Shown here piece after piece: positions 42,052-50,383 of a stretch of DNA of 64,000 bases. The DNA is from Kitasatospora sp. NBC_01287. GTDB lineage: Bacteria > Actinomycetota > Actinomycetes > Streptomycetales > Streptomycetaceae. The position numbers and the translations under genes were made by a program. The stretch's first letter is position 1. The number at the start of each line of letters is the position of its first letter. The stretch is taken from assembly GCF_026340565.1 (NCBI RefSeq), contig NZ_JAPEPB010000001.1, forward strand, positions 7,786,001-7,850,000, given 5' to 3'. Under the pieces are notes generated by a model. It saw only the letters and a list, made by a program, of their open reading frames with translations. It ran no database searches and was not told the DNA's origin.

Positions 42052-42300
42052 TCAGGTGGTCGGCCGGTCGGCCGGTGCGGTCGCCGGTTTGCTCGCGCGC
42101 GGCGAGAAGGAGAGCGGCATAGTCGGCAGGCCGTCCGGCAGGTGCCACCAGCCGTCCTTGTCCTCGGTCATGAACGGCAGCATCCGCCAGGCCGCGAACG
42201 GCCATTCGTGCGGGAACTCCACCCGCAGCCCGGCCGCCGCCAGGGCGCTGACGATGTCGCCGAGCGAGAGCCCCAGGCGTACTCCGTGCCCAGCCTGTTC
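42052..42300 (-). pseudogene. 3' remnant of a SAM methyltransferase gene
   Basis: A frame ending at TGA 42052-42054 encodes the typical C-terminal end of a class I methyltransferase: HGVRLGLSLGDIVSALAAAG, then HEWPFAAWRMLPF and GWWHLPDGLP. It has no start codon or SAM-binding region, and runs in another frame into the intact methyltransferase gene. It is best read as the tail of a lost gene, replaced by or recombined with the neighbour. No domain upstream continues it. Confidence 0.75.
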
Positions 42301-42316
42301 GGCCTGCTCGGCGCGG

Positions 42317-43060
42317 TCATGCGGGCAGCTCGTAGACGCTGACGTGCCAGGTGCTGGTGTCGTCGAAGGGTGCCCCGGACCAGCCGCCGAAGCGCTCGCG
42401 CAGCCGCAGGCCGGCGGCCACCGCCATCAGGTCGAGCTCGCCGGGCGCGGCGTAGCGGAAGGCCACCCGGACGTGGCGGAACAGGCCCTCGTCGAGCACC
42501 AGGTAGTCGGAGACGTAGCGCTGGGCGGCGGGGTGGATCCTGCGGGTGCGGAGCACCGGGGCGCCGTTCGCGCTCGTCACGGGCTGGGCCCCGGCGGCCG
42601 CGCTCGCCGCCAGGGCTTCGGGCAGGTGGGCGTCGAGCACGAAGAGGCCGCCGGGCCGCAGCCGTCGCGCCACCCGGGCGAAGCAGCGCAGCTGGTCCTG
42701 CTGGGAGGCGAGTTCGAAGAAGCTGCCGTTGGCGACATAGACCAGGGCGAACTCCTCCTCCTGCTCGACCTCGGCGAAGTCGCCGATTCTGATCGTCAGT
42801 TGCTCGCCACCGGGCTTGGCACGCAGCTGTTCGACCATGGTCTTGGCGGCGTCGATGCCGTGCACCTGGTGCCCGCGCGCGGCCAGCGGCAGCGCCACTC
42901 GGCCCGTCCCGACGCCGAGTTCGAGCACCGGGCCGGGCGGTGCGCTGCCGGTCAGCCGGGAGAGCAGCGCCACGGTGGCGTCCGTGGTGGCGGTGGTCGG
43001 GGTGAACCACTCGTCGTAGCGATCGGCGAAGTCGGTGGCGTAGCCGGGGGCCGTCGTCAT
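42317..43060 (-). CDS. class I SAM-dependent methyltransferase
   Basis: A 247-aa protein with motif I VLELGVGTGRVALPLAARG, GIDAAKTMVEQL and the post-II stretch FALVYVANGSFFELAS. The N-terminal FADRYDEWF is typical of small-molecule or peptide methyltransferases. It lies 72 bp after the YcaO gene in the same direction and is probably a tailoring enzyme of that pathway. Confidence 0.88.
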   Translation of the reverse strand: MTTAPGYATDFADRYDEWFTPTTATTDATVALLSRLTGSAPPGPVLELGVGTGRVALPLAARGHQVHGIDAAKTMVEQLRAKPGGEQLTIRIGDFAEVEQEEEFALVYVANGSFFELASQQDQLRCFARVARRLRPGGLFVLDAHLPEALAASAAAGAQPVTSANGAPVLRTRRIHPAAQRYVSDYLVLDEGLFRHVRVAFRYAAPGELDLMAVAAGLRLRERFGGWSGAPFDDTSTWHVSVYELPA

Positions 43061-43132
43061 CGTGCTCCTCGGGGGTGAGGGGGTGAGGGGGTGAGAGGGA
43101 TGAGAGTCGGGGGAGTGGGCGGGGCGAGGGGG

Positions 43133-44338
43133 TCAGCCGAAGGGGTGCGGCGGGACGCCGGGGGCGCTCGCGGCGGGCAGCGGGCGGGCGCCGGGGGCGA
43201 GCAGGCGGACCACGGACAGTCCCTCCGACCGGAGTTGGGCGGGCGTGGTGTCCACGGCGATGACGTCCTGGCCGGTGTGCTCGGAGAGCAGCCGAACGGG
43301 GTCGAGTGGCTCAGTCGGGGCCGGTGTCGTCGCTGCCGGGCTCCGGGGTCGTGGGGGCGTCGTCGGTGGTCCGCTCCGCAGCCAGTGTGCCAGCGCGTCC
43401 TGGCCGCCGTGGTAGGTCCAGAGCGCGTGCTCGACGGCGCTGCTCGGCGCGCCCGTCACGGCGAGTCGCCGGTAGGCCCGCAGCGCTGCGGGGGTGCGCA
43501 TGCTCCAGCGCACCATCAGGGCCTCGTGCGCGGCCCTGGCCAGCAGTTCCGCCCGCACGGCGGCAGGGCCGCAGCGAGCTCCGAAGACCTGTTCGCGGCG
43601 GTCGGGGGTGTGCAGGCAGAGCGCGACGACGACGGCGCGCCGGCCGGGCGCGGGCAAGGTCAGGGCGGTGGCCTCCAGGCCGAGGAGTTCGCACACCCGT
43701 CGGACCGGGAGCGGGAGTTCGCCGAGGACGGCGGCGGCGTTGGGTGGGTGCCGGGCCGGGTCGTGCCAGCTGCGGCGCAGCAGGTCGCGCTCCAGCAGCT
43801 CCCAGGCCGCGTGGTCGATGGCGGCGGACCGCTCCGGGTGGGCCGCCAGGCCGGTGGAGCCGGATCGGGCCGGCGCGGCGCAGCCGACCGGTGGGCGGTG
43901 CTGCAGGAAGGCCAGGGCAGCTGGGACCAGCAGCTCCGTGCCGGAGAGCAAGGAGGCGCCGGTGACCCAGAGTTGGCGCGTTTCGCGGCTCTGCGGCCCG
44001 GACCAGTGTGCCGGGTCGAGCGCGGGCACCGCGTGGCGGCGCAGCCCGGTGTGGTCCGCGGCGAGCGCGAGCGTGGGGGCGGCTTCGGCCGCCCGGCCCG
44101 CCAGCACGTTGCCCAGCCGTTCCAGCAGCTCGCCCCTGGCGCGCAGCGCGACCTCGGGAGCTGAGCCACCTGCCGCGCTGCCGATCAGCACCCGGTCCTC
44201 GCCCGCGCTCGTGGTGGTGTCGAAGAGCGGGCTGCGAGCGGCGACCCGGCCGAAGAGCAGCTCTGGCTCGTCGGGGAACGGGGTGAAGAGCTGCGGTGGC
44301 CAGCTGGTCGGCAGGGCGCGGGCTGCGGGCGGCGGCAC
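43133..44338 (-). CDS. YcaO-family cyclodehydratase-like enzyme (stand-alone)
   Basis: A 401-aa protein. YcaO enzymes use ATP to activate a peptide amide, giving azolines, thioamides or amidines in RiPPs. ATP-binding blocks are RGELLERL (about 68-75), AIDHAAWELLERDLLRRSW (about 172-190) and RAELLARAAHEALMVRW (about 262-278). The C-terminus ends PPHPFG, matching the Pro-rich tail of cyclodehydratases. No E1-like, TfuA or dehydrogenase partner is encoded nearby, so azoline chemistry in the usual pair is unlikely; amidine or other backbone chemistry is possible. Confidence 0.8.
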   Translation of the reverse strand: MPPPAARALPTSWPPQLFTPFPDEPELLFGRVAARSPLFDTTTSAGEDRVLIGSAAGGSAPEVALRARGELLERLGNVLAGRAAEAAPTLALAADHTGLRRHAVPALDPAHWSGPQSRETRQLWVTGASLLSGTELLVPAALAFLQHRPPVGCAAPARSGSTGLAAHPERSAAIDHAAWELLERDLLRRSWHDPARHPPNAAAVLGELPLPVRRVCELLGLEATALTLPAPGRRAVVVALCLHTPDRREQVFGARCGPAAVRAELLARAAHEALMVRWSMRTPAALRAYRRLAVTGAPSSAVEHALWTYHGGQDALAHWLRSGPPTTPPRPRSPAATTPAPTEPLDPVRLLSEHTGQDVIAVDTTPAQLRSEGLSVVRLLAPGARPLPAASAPGVPPHPFG

Positions 44339-44374
44339 AGGAGGGCTCCCGGGGAGTGGCGGCGCAGGAGGAGC

Positions 44375-44595
44375 GGGTCAGTGCGTGGTGTCAGACGGCG
44401 GAGTCAGACATAGGTGTCAAACGAACGTGTCAGACGTCCGTTTCAGACATTTGTGCCAGACTTATGTGTTAGACGCATGAGTTAGACGAAGGTGTCAGAC
44501 GAGGGTGTCAGACGAAGGTGTCAGACGAAGGTGTTAGACGGACGTATCGGATCGCGACATCAGACACTGGTCTCAGACGACAGTGTCAGACGCCG
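44375..44595 (-). repeat. degenerate array of 13-bp units between YcaO and HExxH genes
   Basis: About 16-17 consecutive 13-bp units of the form GTGTCAGACGAAG (plus strand) run from 44375, inside the leader of the YcaO gene, to 44595, overlapping the HExxH stop at 44586-44588. The TCAGAC core is nearly invariant, while the last three to four positions vary freely. The period is not a multiple of three and stops occur, so it is not coding. It is too short and lacks spacers for CRISPR. A binding array for a repeat-recognising protein or an RNA structure is possible. Confidence 0.9.
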
Positions 44596-45485
44596 CTGGG
44601 CCGCAACAGGCCCTCGCACTGGTCCAGCACGGCCAGCCCGTGTTCGGTGAGCAGGCCCCCGTGCTCCCGCAGGGTGGCGAGCGCCTGCCGGGCACCGTCC
44701 ACGAGCTTCTGCCGACGGTCCGCCAGCACGCCGAGGTCCGTCTCCTGATCACGCAGCAGTCGCCGGTACAGCTCCGCGCAGCGGACCAGGACCACCGCCT
44801 GCTGGAAGAGCCCGGTGACCGGGCGCGGATCGGCGCGCAGCGGGGTCCGGACCAGGTCCGCGCCACCGGCGGCCGGAGTGACGAAGGGGCTGCCCAACTG
44901 GGCGGCGTTGCAGCGGGTGTGGGTGCCTTCGTGGACCAGTGCCTCGGCGAGGCGGACCGGACCCGGCAGACCGAGCGGACTGGTGCCCAGCCGGGCCCGG
45001 TTGAGGTAGACGGCGCCGTGGGTGGCGAAGTCGGTGAAGCCGTCGATCGCCCGGCCCTCCAGCAGCACGACCTGCGCCACGCAGACGCGCAGTTCGGCGA
45101 GCAACTGCGGCCAGGCGTCGCCGAGTCGGGCGGCGCTCCGCGCCAGCGCGGCGCGTTCGGAGGGCAGCCAGCCGGTGGGCCGGGAGCCGGCCGAGGCGTC
45201 GGCGCCGGCGGGCCGCGCGGCCAGCGCGCGCGCCACCGAGCGGCTGTGTGCCGGACCGGGCTCGGCCGGCTCCAGCGCCAGTGGTGGCCCGGGCGACGAG
45301 ATCAGCCGGCTGCCGGTCGGCTCGACCGCCCCACCGTGCTGGGCGGCGAACGCGGCCGCCATCAGAGCGGGGCCGGTCGCGGCGGTGGCCGGGTGCCCGG
45401 CCGAGGTCAGCACTCCGCGTGCCACCCGTCGGACGGCCTGCTCGTCACGCGCGGCCTCGCGCGCATCGGGTGCTACCCGCAGCAC
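44586..45485 (-). CDS. HExxH-motif peptide-modifying enzyme (beta-hydroxylase-like)
   Basis: A 299-aa protein with EALVHEGTHTRCNAAQL (about residues 182-198), the HExxH metal site of the family TIGR04267, found in RiPP clusters and linked to alpha-ketoglutarate-dependent peptide beta-hydroxylation. The preceding ATHGAVYLNR and the C-terminal helices fit the same family. The GTG at 45485 was chosen because GGTGGAGGTGA precedes it; GTG at 45515 is an alternative. It lies between the 26-aa peptide gene and YcaO in one orientation. Confidence 0.78.
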   Translation of the reverse strand: MLRVAPDAREAARDEQAVRRVARGVLTSAGHPATAATGPALMAAAFAAQHGGAVEPTGSRLISSPGPPLALEPAEPGPAHSRSVARALAARPAGADASAGSRPTGWLPSERAALARSAARLGDAWPQLLAELRVCVAQVVLLEGRAIDGFTDFATHGAVYLNRARLGTSPLGLPGPVRLAEALVHEGTHTRCNAAQLGSPFVTPAAGGADLVRTPLRADPRPVTGLFQQAVVLVRCAELYRRLLRDQETDLGVLADRRQKLVDGARQALATLREHGGLLTEHGLAVLDQCEGLLRPSGV

Positions 45486-45576
45486 CGGCTCACCTCCACC
45501 GAGTTCACACTCCACCTCTGGGACCGGACCTGCGGGGTCGGGAACGGCACGGCGGGTAGCCGGTGGCCGCGCCGGA

Positions 45577-45657
45577 TCAGTCCTGGTCCGGCAGGTCGAT
45601 CATGAGTGCGTAGTCGGGGAGATCCTCGGTGACCTGCTCGATGTCCTCGTGCTCCAT
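45577..45657 (-). CDS. 26-aa acidic peptide, candidate RiPP precursor
   Basis: ATG with GGAAGGA at ideal spacing. The peptide starts MEHEDIEQVTED and contains DLPDYALMIDLPD, in which DLPD occurs twice, ending in QD. It has no Cys or Ser and only one Thr (residue 10), so the C-terminal part cannot form azolines. It is the first gene of the leftward group with HExxH, YcaO, methyltransferase and dioxygenase genes. Its placement and signal argue strongly for a precursor; core boundaries and modification are unknown. Confidence 0.65.
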   Translation of the reverse strand: MEHEDIEQVTEDLPDYALMIDLPDQD

Positions 45658-46055
45658 GGCAGTCCTTCCGTGGCGGGTCGCATACCTGATGGAGCGTCAA
45701 CTGACGCCCGCACCGAAGCTACGGCGGGCCCGGCCCGCGCACCATACGGCCCTCGGATGTGCTGCGCCGGAACCGGCCGCCGCCCGCCGCCCGTGCGCCG
45801 GGGGCACCGCCACGGGCCGCGCACCAGCGGCGCCGTGCGCGTGTTCGGGTCCTGGCATGGGAGGCCCGGGGCCGGGCGGGGGCGGTGGGGCACCAGGGGG
45901 CGGCGGATCTGGCCGATACCCGCCCCCTACGGCGTGGCCGTGCGCCGTGCTGCGCCCCGCGGTGCCACCGGCGGGACGGCGGGCACGGTTGTGACCGCAG
46001 GGGGCAGCGGGAAGCATGGGCGATCGTCACCACACCCCCGGAGGCCCCGAAAGCC
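45658..46055. other. 398-bp divergent promoter region of RiPP-like locus
   Basis: This lies between the peptide gene (leftward) and the glycosyltransferase gene (rightward). It contains the palindrome at 45694-45707, a TTGACG reading leftward overlapping it, and about 300 bp of GC-rich sequence in which long frames exist but no family is recognisable. Confidence 0.5.
45694..45707. promoter_or_regulatory. palindrome GCGTCA-AC-TGACGC
   Basis: Perfect 6-bp arms 37 bp upstream of the 26-aa peptide start, overlapping a -35-like TTGACG. Operator placement fits control of the peptide operon. Confidence 0.45.
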
Positions 46056-47198
46056 ATGCGGATCGCCTATCTGCACAGCGGCAGCATCCCCTCCGTCTAC
46101 GCCAACGGCGTGCACGTCATGCGGATGTGCGACGCCTTCACCGACGCGGGACACGAGGTCGTGCTCCACGCGCTGGCCGGCACCGCGCCCGCCGAGGACC
46201 TCCACGCCTACTACGGCACCCGCAACCGCTTCGAGGTGCGCACCCTGCCGCAGCTGGGACCTCCCGAGGCCGGCCTCTGGGACCGGGCGCTGCGGGTGCG
46301 GGCCGAGCTGTGCCGTCGCGGCGTGCCGGACCTGCTCTACGGGCGGGACCGGTACGCGCTGCTGGCCTGCTCGGATCTGGCCCCGCTGGTGTACGAGACG
46401 CACCTGCTCTGGGACGAGCCGAGCATCCAGGGGGTGGAGCGGCAGTTGCTGCGCCGGCCGAACCTTCGCCGGGTGGTCTTCGTCTCCCAGGCACTGGCCG
46501 ACGACTACCGCGCGGCCGTCCCCGAACTGGCCGCGCTGCCGGACGCCGAGCTGGTGACCGCGCACGACTGCGCCGATCCGGTGGCGGCCGACGGTCCGGT
46601 GGCCCAGCTGCCGGGCCGGGAGCAGGCGGTGCGGATCGGCTACGTCGGCCACCTCTACCCGGGCCGGGGCACGGACGTGATCCTCGCGCTGGCGGACCGG
46701 CTCCCCGAGGCGGAGTTCCACCTGGTCGGCGGCACCGCGAGCGACCGGGCGCACTGGCAGGCCCTGGCCCGGCAGCCCAACGTACACTTCCACGGGCACC
46801 TTCCCCCGGCCGAACTCGCCCCCTACTACCGGGCGTTCGACATCGTGCTGGCGCCGTACCAGCGGCGCGCCTACTGCGCGGGCGGGGTCGGTGAGATCAG
46901 CCGCTGGGTCTCGCCGATGAAGTTGTTCGAGTACATGTCCTACGGCAAGGCCGTCATCGCCTCCGACCTGCCGGTGCTGCGCGAGGTGCTGCAGGACGGC
47001 GTCAACTGTCTGCTCTGCCCGCCCGATTCGGTCGACGGCTGGGCCCAGGCGGTCAAGCGGCTGGCCGGTGACCCGGCGCTGCGCGGCGCGCTGGGCGAGC
47101 GGGCCGGGCGGCAGCTGGCGGAGCGGCACACCTGGCGGGCCCGGGCCGATCTGGTGCTGCCGGGCCCGCTCGCCGCCGCCGGGCCGGGGCGCCGCTGA
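46056..47198 (+). CDS. GT4-family glycosyltransferase
   Basis: A 380-aa GT-B glycosyltransferase: RIAYLHSGSIPSVYANGVHV at the start, YVGHLYPGRGTDVILALADR at the donor domain start, and the Glu motif SPMKLFEYMSYGKAVIASDL. It transfers a sugar from a nucleotide donor. ATG at 46056 was chosen on the protein start; a GGAGG lies 12 bases upstream. Its stop overlaps the epimerase start (TGATG). Confidence 0.9.
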   Translation: MRIAYLHSGSIPSVYANGVHVMRMCDAFTDAGHEVVLHALAGTAPAEDLHAYYGTRNRFEVRTLPQLGPPEAGLWDRALRVRAELCRRGVPDLLYGRDRYALLACSDLAPLVYETHLLWDEPSIQGVERQLLRRPNLRRVVFVSQALADDYRAAVPELAALPDAELVTAHDCADPVAADGPVAQLPGREQAVRIGYVGHLYPGRGTDVILALADRLPEAEFHLVGGTASDRAHWQALARQPNVHFHGHLPPAELAPYYRAFDIVLAPYQRRAYCAGGVGEISRWVSPMKLFEYMSYGKAVIASDLPVLREVLQDGVNCLLCPPDSVDGWAQAVKRLAGDPALRGALGERAGRQLAERHTWRARADLVLPGPLAAAGPGRR

Positions 47199-48157
47199 TG
47201 CGGGCGGTGGTGACCGGCGCGGCCGGGTTCATCGGCTCGCACCTGTGCGCGCACCTGCTGGCCGCCGGGGACACCGTGGTCGGCGTCGACGCGCTCACCG
47301 ACGCGTACGACCCGGCCCTCAAGTGGCGCAACCTGCGCGAGCTGGCGCCGCACCCGGGCTTCAGCCACCACCGGGCCGACCTGCGCACGGCCGACCTCGC
47401 CGGCCTGCTGGAGGGCGCGGAGGTGGTCTACCACCTGGCCGGCCAGCCGGGCGTGCGCCCTTCCTGGGGGCGGGAGTTCACTCGCTACGCCGAGCGCAAC
47501 CTGCTCGCCACCCAGGCCCTGGTCGAGGCCGCCCGGCGGCACCCGCTGCGCAAGTTCGTCTACGCCTCCAGCTCCTCCGTCTACGGGGACGCGCCGGCTT
47601 TCCCCACCCCCGAGACGGTCTGCCCCCGGCCGGTCTCGCCGTACGGGGTCACCAAGCTGGCCGCCGAGCACGTGTGCGAGCTCTACCGCGCCGCCTACGG
47701 CCTGCCCAGCGTCTCGCTGCGGCTCTTCACCGTCTACGGGCCCCGGCAGCGACCGGACATGGCCTTCGCCCGGCTGATCGAGGCCGCGCTCACCGGTGAA
47801 CCGTTCCCGTTGCACGGCGACGGCGAGCAGACCCGTGACTTCACCTACGTGCGGGACGTGGTGACCGCGATGCGCGCCGCCGCCCGCGCCGACTTCACCG
47901 GCGTCGCCAACATCGGCGGCGGGCACCCGGTCTCGATGAAGCAGGCGATCGCCACGGTCGAGCAGCTGGTGGGCCCGGTCACCCTCGACCCGCGCCCGGG
48001 CGGCCCCGGCGAGGCGCGGCACACGGGGGCCGACATCACAGTGGCCGCAAGGGAGTTCGACTACTCCCCGCGGACCGGGTTGCACGAGGGGCTGGCTGCG
48101 ATGGCCCGGCACGCGCGGGCGGGGCGGGCGGCCGCGCGGCGGAGCTCCGATGGCTGA
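47198..48157 (+). CDS. NAD-dependent nucleotide-sugar epimerase
   Basis: A 319-aa extended SDR: GAAGFIGSHL (NAD), YASSSSVYGD with SPYGVTKLAAEH (catalytic Ser/Tyr/Lys) and FTYVRDVVTAM. It is closest to UDP-glucuronate/UDP-glucose 4-epimerases and would supply the donor for the coupled glycosyltransferase. Confidence 0.9.
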   Translation: MRAVVTGAAGFIGSHLCAHLLAAGDTVVGVDALTDAYDPALKWRNLRELAPHPGFSHHRADLRTADLAGLLEGAEVVYHLAGQPGVRPSWGREFTRYAERNLLATQALVEAARRHPLRKFVYASSSSVYGDAPAFPTPETVCPRPVSPYGVTKLAAEHVCELYRAAYGLPSVSLRLFTVYGPRQRPDMAFARLIEAALTGEPFPLHGDGEQTRDFTYVRDVVTAMRAAARADFTGVANIGGGHPVSMKQAIATVEQLVGPVTLDPRPGGPGEARHTGADITVAAREFDYSPRTGLHEGLAAMARHARAGRAAARRSSDG

Positions 48158-48175
48158 GGGCCCGTCCCGTCCTAC

Positions 48176-48193
48176 CCGAGGTCTTCGCCTCGG
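48176..48193 (+). terminator. short hairpin after epimerase
   Basis: CCGAGG-TCTTCG-CCTCGG, 18 bp after the stop. Confidence 0.5.
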
Positions 48194-48365
48194 CTTGTCC
48201 CGCACCGGCACCCGCCCGCCCACCGCCGGGCCGGCCACCCTGGGTCTCGACGTCGCCCCGGCACCCGCCACGGCCACTTGCGGCCGGCGCGTTCCTCGGC
48301 GTGCGGGTCCCGGACCTTCGGCTCCCCGGCTGCCGACCTCCGCCGTACGGCGGCACATGATCTGA

Positions 48366-50351
48366 GTGGCTGTCAAATCACTTTCCACCGACGGTGGGTA
48401 TTTCTTCACCCGAGTGCCTGACGTGGCACCGGCAGCACGGGCGGAGGCCACCGGTGGCGGCAGGATGGGGCCGGTGTCCACCGATGCTCCCGCGAGCCCC
48501 GCCGTCCAGCCCGAGCTGAACTTCGGCTGGGACGATCCGCACCACCACCGGGTCGGCTCGGCCGGTCTGCGCCAACTGGCGGCCCGGGTGCCCTCGGCGC
48601 TGGCCGACGCGGCCCGGCTCGGCTGGGCGGCAGACCCGCGTGCCGTTGTCCAACTGGCGCTCGGCCAGGGCCTGGCGGCGGTCACTGCCGCGCTCGCGCT
48701 GGCCGCGACGGCCAAGGTGATGGCCGCCCTGCTGCGGCCGGGGCCGATCGCCGGGCAGCTGCACCACGCGCTCCCCGCGCTGCTGGTGGCGGCGACGGCC
48801 GCCGCGGTGCGGGCCACCGCGGACGCCGTGGCCCAGTACGCCGCCACGAAGTTGGGCCCGCAGGTCGCCGCGCTGGCCGACGAGCGGATCCTGGCGGACA
48901 CCCCGGAGGTCGAACTCACCGCCTACGACCGCCCGGACTTCAACGACGCGCTGCAGGCCGCCACGCTCGGCGCGCTGGCCACCCAGGAGCTGATCCCCGA
49001 CGCCCAGCTGCTGATCGCCGCCGCGGCCCAACTCGCCGCCGCCGCCGTGGTGCTCACCCTGCTGCACCCGGTGCTGCTGCCGCTGCTGCTGCTCGCGATG
49101 CTCCCCAAGGGCGCCGCCGCGCTGGCCGCGGCCCGGATCGCCCACCGCACCGAGCACACCAACCTGGCCGACCAGCGACTGCGCTACCTGCTCTGCCAGC
49201 ACAGCACCGAGCGCCGCACGGCCGCCGAGGTGCGGGCCGGGACCATGGCGCCGTTCCTGCGCCAGTGGTACGCCCAGCTCACCGCCAGGATCGGGCACCG
49301 GCACCGGGCGGCCGCGCCACGCACCCTGCTGGTCACCCTGGCCGGGGCCGGCACGACCGGCGCGATGCTCGTGCTGACCTGGCTCACCGTGGGCCTGCTC
49401 GCCGCCTCCGGAGCGATGAGCCTGGCCGTCGCGGCCACCGCTGTGGTCGCCGTGCGAACCTCCACCGGCGCGCTCACCGCGCTGGTGCTGGCCGGTGCCC
49501 GGCTCTTCCGCACCTCGCTGCACCTGCAGGACTGGCGCGACTTCCTGGACCTGGCCGCCGCCCTGCGCGCCACCCGAGGCCCGCGCCGGATCGACGCCGC
49601 CGGCCCGCGCGAGATCCGCGCCGCCGAGGCCTGCTTCGGCCACCCGGGCGCGGCGCCGGGGCGGCTCGCGGTGGATCGGGTGAGCCTGACCCTGCGCCGG
49701 GGCGAACTCGTCGCCCTGGTCGGGGAGAACGGCTCCGGCAAGACCACCCTGGCCCGGCTGCTCACCGGCCTCTACCTGCCCACCGAGGGCACGGTCAGCT
49801 GGGACGGCACCGACCTGGCCGAGGCTGATCCGCACTCGGTCCACGCCCGGGTCGGCCTGGTGCCGCAGGACTACACCCGCTGGCCGATGGCCGCCCGGGA
49901 GAACATCACCCTGGGCCAGCCGCGCGGCGGCGACGACCTGCTGCACGCGGCCGCCGCGGCGGCGGGTGCCGACAGCGTGCTGGCCGGGCTGCCGCACGGC
50001 CTGGACACGCTGCTCGCCAAGTCCTTCTGGGGCGGGCACGACCTCTCCGGCGGCCAGTGGCAGCGCTTCGCGGTGGCCAGGGCGTTCTACCGCGAGGCCT
50101 CCGTGCTGGTGCTGGACGAGCCCACCTCGGCGATGGACCCGCGCGCGGAACACCAGGTGATCAGCCGTTTCAAGGAGCTGGCCGCCGGGTGCGTGGCGCT
50201 CTTCGTCACCCACAACCTCGCCAACACCCGGGTGGCCGACCGGATCATCGTCCTGCACCAGGGCCGGATCGAGGACGAGGGCACCTTCGACGAACTCCTC
50301 CGCCGCGGCGGCCGCTTCGCCGAGCTGCACCGCCTCTCCCAGGACCGTTAG
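48366..50351 (+). CDS. ABC exporter with fused permease and ATPase
   Basis: A 661-aa (or 628-aa from ATG 48465) exporter half-transporter: a helical membrane domain up to about residue 400, then ATPase with VGENGSGKTTLARLLTGLY, GLVPQDYTRWPMAAREN, HDLSGGQWQR and VLVLDEPTSAMDP. The type exports lipids, peptides or antibiotics. It lies beyond the glycosyltransferase/epimerase pair in the same direction and is the most likely exporter of the RiPP-like product. Start uncertain. Confidence 0.9.
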   Translation: MAVKSLSTDGGYFFTRVPDVAPAARAEATGGGRMGPVSTDAPASPAVQPELNFGWDDPHHHRVGSAGLRQLAARVPSALADAARLGWAADPRAVVQLALGQGLAAVTAALALAATAKVMAALLRPGPIAGQLHHALPALLVAATAAAVRATADAVAQYAATKLGPQVAALADERILADTPEVELTAYDRPDFNDALQAATLGALATQELIPDAQLLIAAAAQLAAAAVVLTLLHPVLLPLLLLAMLPKGAAALAAARIAHRTEHTNLADQRLRYLLCQHSTERRTAAEVRAGTMAPFLRQWYAQLTARIGHRHRAAAPRTLLVTLAGAGTTGAMLVLTWLTVGLLAASGAMSLAVAATAVVAVRTSTGALTALVLAGARLFRTSLHLQDWRDFLDLAAALRATRGPRRIDAAGPREIRAAEACFGHPGAAPGRLAVDRVSLTLRRGELVALVGENGSGKTTLARLLTGLYLPTEGTVSWDGTDLAEADPHSVHARVGLVPQDYTRWPMAARENITLGQPRGGDDLLHAAAAAAGADSVLAGLPHGLDTLLAKSFWGGHDLSGGQWQRFAVARAFYREASVLVLDEPTSAMDPRAEHQVISRFKELAAGCVALFVTHNLANTRVADRIIVLHQGRIEDEGTFDELLRRGGRFAELHRLSQDR

Positions 50352-50383
50352 GAGTTGCCGGACACCCCCTGGCCGGCCGGCGG

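Noticed and set aside
44375..44595. CRISPR array
   Set aside because: Units are 13 bp end to end with no unique spacers and no cas genes nearby.
48158..48365. Small gene between epimerase and ABC exporter
   Set aside because: The frame is Pro/Arg/Thr low complexity, and only a hairpin is convincing.
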